DNA of 64,000 nucleotides from NCBI GenBank assembly GCA_022813625.1, contig JAKLMB010000001.1, positions 744,001 through 808,000 of the forward strand, given 5' to 3'. The stretch comes from Aaosphaeria pasadenensis. Taxonomy: Eukaryota; Ascomycota; Dothideomycetes; Pleosporales. Below are positions 59,475 to 64,000 of the stretch, piece after piece. A program made the position numbers and the translations under genes. Every line of letters begins with the position of its first letter. Position 1 is the stretch's first letter. Below the pieces are notes generated by a model, which was not told where the DNA came from, made no database searches, and saw only the letters and a program-made list of their open reading frames with translations.

Positions 59475-60212
59475 ATGGCAACCCTCATCCTGATCCCCGG
59501 GCACTGGAACACGCCCGCATGCTACGACGCCCTCCTCACCGCGCTCCTAAGCTACGGCTACAGCTCCGCGACCGTGATCCTCCCGTCCCCAGGCCTCGAC
59601 GCCGAAACCTTCGACCTCTCGTCCGAATCCACGGAGATAAAATGGACGCTCACACAACTGTCTAAGGTACGCCGGGACGTCATCCTCGTGCTGCACCCGA
59701 CGCACCGGCGCTCCGAGTACTACCCGCGGAAGCTGGAGAAGATGCACGCGGAGCGGAGCCTGAAGTCGGGGGTCCCGAGGATGATTTTTTTTATGAGTTA
59801 TATGAGTCCGAGGGGGTTTAATGAGACGGTGGATGGGAATGGGAGGGAGATTCTGGAGGACCCGGCGGAGTTTGAGCTGGAGGTATGTTTTTGTGGAGTC
59901 GCCATCCCCGTTTCTTCTTCGAACACGAGAATATGTGACTGACAGTTTGTTTGTTTGTAGAGAGGCACAGTGACTGTCGACTCAGAAGGCCACCATAACG
60001 TCCTCTTCCAGTACCTCCCCGCGTCGGAAGCGCAGCACTGGGCCGCGCGAATGCTGCCCGAGAGTGTGGGGAAGTTCTGGAGTACGTCGCAGTCGACCGG
60101 GTGGCGACACATTCCGTCGCGGTACATGCTGCATTCGGACCATCGATCGTTCAGGGTGCCGTATGCGCATTATAAGATCGAGAGGACGAGGGAGTTGAGC
60201 TTTGCGAGGTGA
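59475..60212 (+). CDS. Alpha/beta-hydrolase-fold protein without the nucleophile motif
   Basis: Two exons, 59475-59882 and 59961-60212 (intron 78 bp), give 219 residues. The N-terminus MATLILIPGHWNTPACYDAL is the usual start of small fungal alpha/beta hydrolases (salicylate-esterase or AB_hydrolase type). The strand before the nucleophile elbow reads VILVLH. The expected HSYGG is replaced by HPTHRR, so the catalytic serine is absent. FFMSYMSPRG and a cap-like block with LFQYLPASEAQHWAARM follow. YMLHSDHRSF corresponds to the acid-residue region. The C-terminus stops at ELSFAR, before the usual histidine segment, although AG|GTGAGA there could be a donor to an unseen exon. It could be a pseudoenzyme, or a decayed gene with a still-open frame. 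Confidence 0.7.
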
Positions 60213-60740
60213 GAGAAGGGTTGGTGGGGAGTTTTGGACAACTATGCATCTGATGGTGGGGAAATGGCTTTGTAGATTGGTAGATCATGACCGTTATGGC
60301 GACGTTATTATTTTGTGTATATATAGATTCAAGAATCAAGATCGGAGTTTTTGGTTGGGTGTTCGGATGGTAGATTGGCCGATTGTTTGTTTGTTTGTTT
60401 GTTTTGAGACGGGAGGCTGCGTTTATCACCGGTGGGTGACGTTGAGACGGCGAGTGAAACAAAGGCTGCCGCCTACTTCAACTGTACATATGTTAAGAAA
60501 ATGTTTGCTTGTTTATTGTATGATACCTGGCATATTCACTTCGGCTATTGCGCATGTGCCCGTCGTTGCCAAAGGAACTAAATCACCGCATTGTTCGCAA
60601 GCCTGCTAGCTGCTCACCTCCACTCCAACCCTCAACAGTGCCATATTTGAGGGCACCCTCCAGGCCTAGTCCTCCTAGAGAAATTCTCACACATTTATGG
60701 AAAGTGTCTCCCTGATTCTGCTAATCCTCGATCCATCAAC
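60213..60740. other. Intergenic
   Basis: Contains a TGTT-type microsatellite. If the hydrolase gene has a third exon it would lie here, but I could not find one with the expected histidine motif. Confidence 0.5.
60384..60404. repeat. TGTT microsatellite
   Basis: About five TGTT units in tandem, non-coding. Confidence 0.65.
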
Positions 60741-61241
60741 ATGATTGGCGCCTTCAGCAGCTCGCCTATGCCACCAGCGAAGAAGCTGAAACTTTCTCCA
60801 CCGGCCGACTATCCTGCGCCGACGGGGAAGTCGAACGACCCAAACTATCCTCAGACGTGGACGACTTTGTATCTCCCATACCATACCCAGCCTCGTGCGT
60901 CCATTCCCACGAGTCTGGAGGACATGCTTTCATACACAGCATATGCGGGCCAGGGCGCCTTGAAGCTGAATGTCCTGATATGTGAATTTGCACAAGGCAT
61001 CCAAGAGGAAAGTGAAGAGGCGGAGGACTTCATGCTGAGTGTATTCCTTTGCTGGCCGTTTAATGTGACGAGTAATGGGCGGTGGAAGCAGGAGCCAATA
61101 ATGGCAGAGGAGGAGCTCGAAATGTGGATGAGGTTGAGAATGTGGAAGGCAAGGTTTGCAGAAGCGAAAAAGGCGAGGATCCTTGCTAACATGACTGAAA
61201 GATCTCTCAAGAACTTTATGAGCAGGATTGAAAGCGTCTGA
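60741..61241 (+). CDS. Hypothetical protein with nuclear-type basic motif
   Basis: A single-exon frame of 166 residues. The N-terminus has PPAKKLKLSPP, a classical short nuclear-localisation-like sequence. The middle is partly ordered (TTLYLPYHTQ, EDMLSYTAYAGQGALKLNVLICEFAQGI) and the C-terminal third is helical and charged (EEELEMWMRLRMWKARFAEAKKARIL). No known domain is recognised. It lies 60 bp, stop to stop, from the convergent STK19-family gene. The amino-acid composition looks protein-like rather than random, so I accept it, with moderate confidence. Confidence 0.55.
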   Translation: MIGAFSSSPMPPAKKLKLSPPADYPAPTGKSNDPNYPQTWTTLYLPYHTQPRASIPTSLEDMLSYTAYAGQGALKLNVLICEFAQGIQEESEEAEDFMLSVFLCWPFNVTSNGRWKQEPIMAEEELEMWMRLRMWKARFAEAKKARILANMTERSLKNFMSRIESV

Positions 61242-61301
61242 AAATCATGGCCACGAAAGGCATGGAGAAGCCCAGATAAGGAGCGTCATGGAAGGAATCC
61301 A

Positions 61302-62495
61302 TCAGGTAATTGTCCTCACAGCTAAGCCCACACTGCCCGTCTGGAAGCATTCGACCAGGCCTGCACCCACGCATTCCTCTAGTATCCACTCAAACGGCAT
61401 GCCGTAGAAGTGTTTCCATTTCTTCGTCCGTCCAGGAAGTACGCCAGTGAACTCGCCCCTTGCTCGTTTGGCTCTCGCCTGTTGGTCCTGAGCAGGGATC
61501 CCGCCGTCCCAGCGTTCGCGCATGATATCGAAGGGAGCCTCCTTATGTTTGGACTTGTTCAAGAGGCTCAGAAAATGCGTGCGCGCTTCGACGAGAAGCT
61601 TCATGTGCGATCCTGTATGCGGAAGGGAAAAGTTGTAATAGGATATCGGCATCTTTCGATGGCCAGTTCCACCTCCTGCCATATGCTTTGTTGCTTCGGC
61701 ACCGCCTACAGCAGCCAGAGATCCAGCGGCGTGGCGAGACCCAGCAGACGACAGAGAAGCGAGAGTCCCTAGACTTCCAGCCCCGGGTGATGCAAAGAAT
61801 GAAGAGCGATTATCCGGAGACGCACAACTCGTGAGGAAACCAGATGCAGTGAGTGCTGACAACTCAGCAGGTGTAAAAGCTGTACTTGGTATAGTCGTCG
61901 TCGTCGGGTTCGAGTTCATGACCGCGATGTATTTCTCCTTCAGGTCGGCATCCAGATCAGGGCGGGAGCGAATTAATTTCTGCCATTCTATTACCGAAGC
62001 GATTCCATCGCCCACCGCAGCTGCACCCACACCTCTGTTGGGTATGATGACCCGGCGAAGAACGCCCGCTTGAGCCAGTTCCACGATCTCGCGCTCGGTG
62101 GTGGTCGATGACGAGCTCAAAGCATCAATGTGTGCTACCGTGACTATGGGGGGTAAGGCTTTTCTGTAATTCAGTACTTCTGCAATTCTAGTCGAATTCA
62201 TTCCTGCGCCGGTCTGTGGGATATCTTGAAACATCCTATTGCGGATGTATTCCATATATTGAGGTACATCGCGGAAATTTAGGTCTGCAGCCAATGAAGC
62301 AATCTCCCCGGTATCATCTAACTTTTTATCTTCACCTGCAAAACTAGTCGATCTCGTAGGCTGAGAAGGCTTCCGCCGTGTACTGGTTGTGGATGGAGAG
62401 GACGTTGTTCGTCGCAGTCCTAACGCAGATGCCGCAGATTGCTTTCTTGATTTCGTTATGCGTGACGAGCGCGCAGCCGTCGCCTGGAATGACAT
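61302..62495 (-). CDS. STK19-family protein
   Basis: One intronless frame of about 397 residues. The start is the ATG opening MSFQATAARSS; three codons upstream in frame lack an ATG. The N-terminal about 65 residues are basic and Ser/Thr-rich, probably disordered and nuclear. The rest matches the Stk19 family in order: VPQYMEYIRNRMFQDIPQ, LPPIVTVAHIDALS, LAQAGVLRRVIIPNRG, YYNFSLPHTGSHMKLLVEAR and FYGMPFEWILEECVGAGLVE. STK19 was first named as a kinase, but human STK19 is now described as a winged-helix DNA-binding protein acting in transcription-coupled repair. No kinase motifs are visible here either. An Ala/Gly/Ser-rich insert sits near residues 235-280. Confidence 0.75.
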   Translation of the reverse strand: MSFQATAARSSRITKSRKQSAASALGLRRTTSSPSTTSTRRKPSQPTRSTSFAGEDKKLDDTGEIASLAADLNFRDVPQYMEYIRNRMFQDIPQTGAGMNSTRIAEVLNYRKALPPIVTVAHIDALSSSSTTTEREIVELAQAGVLRRVIIPNRGVGAAAVGDGIASVIEWQKLIRSRPDLDADLKEKYIAVMNSNPTTTTIPSTAFTPAELSALTASGFLTSCASPDNRSSFFASPGAGSLGTLASLSSAGSRHAAGSLAAVGGAEATKHMAGGGTGHRKMPISYYNFSLPHTGSHMKLLVEARTHFLSLLNKSKHKEAPFDIMRERWDGGIPAQDQQARAKRARGEFTGVLPGRTKKWKHFYGMPFEWILEECVGAGLVECFQTGSVGLAVRTIT

Positions 62496-63062
62496 TGCGT
62501 TCAAAAAAGTACAACAACGCAGGTAGAAGAAGAGAGCATCTATGAATGAGTGAAATGTGGCGAAGTATGACTCAACGGTGATATTCGCCGTGGAGTATCA
62601 GTCTGACAGGGGAAGAGTAGGTAATGGTCAACGTATAATCCATTTGATGTCTGACAGGAGCATGTCTTGAAATTGACGAATAAGAGAACAGGAGAGCCGG
62701 TGATTTAGGCACCTTTGTCGAAGAGTGAACGATGAGACGGAAAATGGGAATGGGCATAAAATTGCTGTACAGTAATTGTTAGCATTATCCATGTTACGCC
62801 ACCGAGAGATCCGCACAGCCGCAGTGCCGGCTAGGCAAGTCGAGTCGCAGTCCTACCTATTGTACTTGTGCTAGTTATCCACTATCCCATCCTTATGGCA
62901 CTACTGTCACAGCACAAAGACACACGACGCAGACACTACGCCGCTTTCAGGTGTATTCTTGAACACGTAGGTTGACGTCAAAGATTTTGGCGAGACGGTC
63001 TTGAGCTGAGGGAGGGAGCGGTGTATCCTTCATTCAACTCTTTTCTCAGACAATGTTCAGCG
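62496..63062. promoter_or_regulatory. Divergent promoter region
   Basis: 567 bp between the starts of the STK19-family gene and the last gene. No specific element is claimed. Confidence 0.4.
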
Positions 63063-64000
63063 ATGCCCTCAATCCGTGAGCAGTTCTCTCTTCGCGTTCC
63101 CTTGCGCAGGATCAAGTTGCAGCTATCGCATAGGAAGAGTAGCAGTGGTGGAGATCGATCTGCTGCGTCTGCTGGTGCATCTCCTGCCGCCCCTGTCGCC
63201 CCGGCTGCCGTTGTCGCTGCTGCCACTGCCGTTGCCAGATCCCACCCAGAGGAGGAGGGCGAACACGAGCCGGAGCAAGAGCAAGAGCTCGAGCATCAGC
63301 ACGGACCCGCCAGGCCTGAACCTGAGCCTCTTACACGTACAAGTACAAGCACAAGCGACGTCATCCCTGACCAGGCGCAATCAGATGTCAGAAGCATTAC
63401 GAAGGACTCAACAAAACAACCTGACGTCTCTGAGCCCCATCAAATTCACGATTACGTCCATCATGAGCAACCCCTCGCTATAGCTGCTCCACTGACACCA
63501 CCGCCCTCCCACTTCTCCTTCTCACAGCAATCCCACACCTCGAGCCCGTCCTCCCCAATGTCGCTCAACCCAGAGCCCTCCGCGCCCGAGGAGCGTGACG
63601 CCCAAAGTCTTCCCCCCAAGTCCTATGCCGAAGCTGCCGAGGAAGCTATTCCCAACGGCTCGCACCCCATTGGTGTCTATAGTTCGAGGGAACAAAAACT
63701 GAAGAATGTGGAAAACATCCAGAGAAATGGAAAAATCACAATCCCTTCCGGGGACGAGAAAGACCAGTACGAGGGCGAGGGTCTCGATAGCAGTCCGAAG
63801 AGTCCAACTAGAGGCCACAAACGCACTTCCTCCCGCAAGTCGAACGGTTCCATTGGGCGCAAACAAGGCGAAAATGTTAGTAGCACTGAGCTGTACGAAA
63901 AGTTTCAGGATGGCAACGGGCGGGCTTTAACGAGCGCGAAGCCACCCGCAGAGTATGAGAAGGACGCTCGACAGGACGATGGTCCCTCATTGACCACTGG
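63063..64000 (+). CDS. N-terminal part of a gene leaving the window; possibly DGAT2-type acyltransferase
   Basis: The frame opens at ATG 63063 (MPSIREQFSLRVPLRRIKLQ) and stays open to the window end, about 312 codons, without a stop or need for an intron. The first 30 residues are basic and amphipathic. Then come Ala/Pro, Glu/Gln and Ser/Pro-rich disordered stretches, and a basic Ser-rich patch with RGHKRTSSRKSNGS. The final visible residues, PPAEYEKDARQDDGPSLTTG, recall the segment just before the membrane anchor of fungal diacylglycerol acyltransferase 2. That is from memory and rests on a few residues, so the identity is tentative. If right, the enzyme makes triacylglycerol in the ER and the disordered N-terminus is a long extension. 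The 3' part lies outside the window. Confidence 0.55.
   Translation, partial: MPSIREQFSLRVPLRRIKLQLSHRKSSSGGDRSAASAGASPAAPVAPAAVVAAATAVARSHPEEEGEHEPEQEQELEHQHGPARPEPEPLTRTSTSTSDVIPDQAQSDVRSITKDSTKQPDVSEPHQIHDYVHHEQPLAIAAPLTPPPSHFSFSQQSHTSSPSSPMSLNPEPSAPEERDAQSLPPKSYAEAAEEAIPNGSHPIGVYSSREQKLKNVENIQRNGKITIPSGDEKDQYEGEGLDSSPKSPTRGHKRTSSRKSNGSIGRKQGENVSSTELYEKFQDGNGRALTSAKPPAEYEKDARQDDGPSLTT

Noticed and set aside
1..64000. tRNA, rRNA, CRISPR arrays and transposons
   Set aside because: Visual search for B-box-like sequences, regularly spaced repeats, and transposase or reverse-transcriptase frames gave nothing convincing. A tRNAscan-SE and RepeatMasker run would be decisive.

Overview
The window looks like nuclear DNA of a filamentous ascomycete (Pezizomycotina, possibly Dothideomycetes). 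Genes have short GT-AG introns, mostly 48-111 bp. Families typical of these fungi are present: two fungal rhodopsin-domain (PTH11-like) membrane proteins, a HET-domain protein, a Zn2Cys6 regulator, DUF8021 and DUF1996 secreted proteins, and a small cysteine-containing secreted protein. Gene structures were built by hand from splice signals and reading frame. I found no transposon, CRISPR array, rRNA or convincing tRNA.

Layout. 1-11 kb: a rhodopsin-domain protein; an acyl/aryl-CoA ligase ending in SKL (peroxisomal signal); a small cysteine-rich protein; a DUF8021 secreted protein; a gelsolin/fragmin-like actin-binding protein; and a Dal5-type MFS transporter. 11-30.5 kb is gene-poor. It holds a second PTH11-like protein with an unusual Arg/Ser-rich tail (14.2-16.3 kb), one disordered presumably nuclear protein (22.8-24.5 kb), a 38-bp tandem repeat and recurring TACTCCGTA-type motifs. 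30.5-38.4 kb holds the most coherent group: a Dabb-barrel protein, an SDR, an IlvD/EDD-type sugar-acid dehydratase, a Zn2Cys6 regulator and an Ldh_2-family oxidoreductase, arranged around two divergent promoters.

38.5-48.7 kb: a HET protein, a SAM methyltransferase, a membrane protein with no visible start, a DUF1996 secreted protein and a POT/PTR2 peptide transporter. 48.7-55.7 kb is a second long gene-poor stretch, followed directly by a small secreted protein with a TATA box. 56.5-64 kb: a kelch protein, an alpha/beta-hydrolase-fold protein lacking its nucleophile, an unknown nuclear-type protein, an STK19-family protein, and the 5' end of a gene leaving the window that may be a DGAT2-type acyltransferase.

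How the genes may work together. The 30.5-38.4 kb group has what a regulated, non-phosphorylative sugar-acid route would use: oxidation (SDR), dehydration (IlvD/EDD), reduction or oxidation of a keto-acid (Ldh_2) and a local regulator. No lactonase, aldolase or transporter is visible next to them, so pathway and substrate are open.
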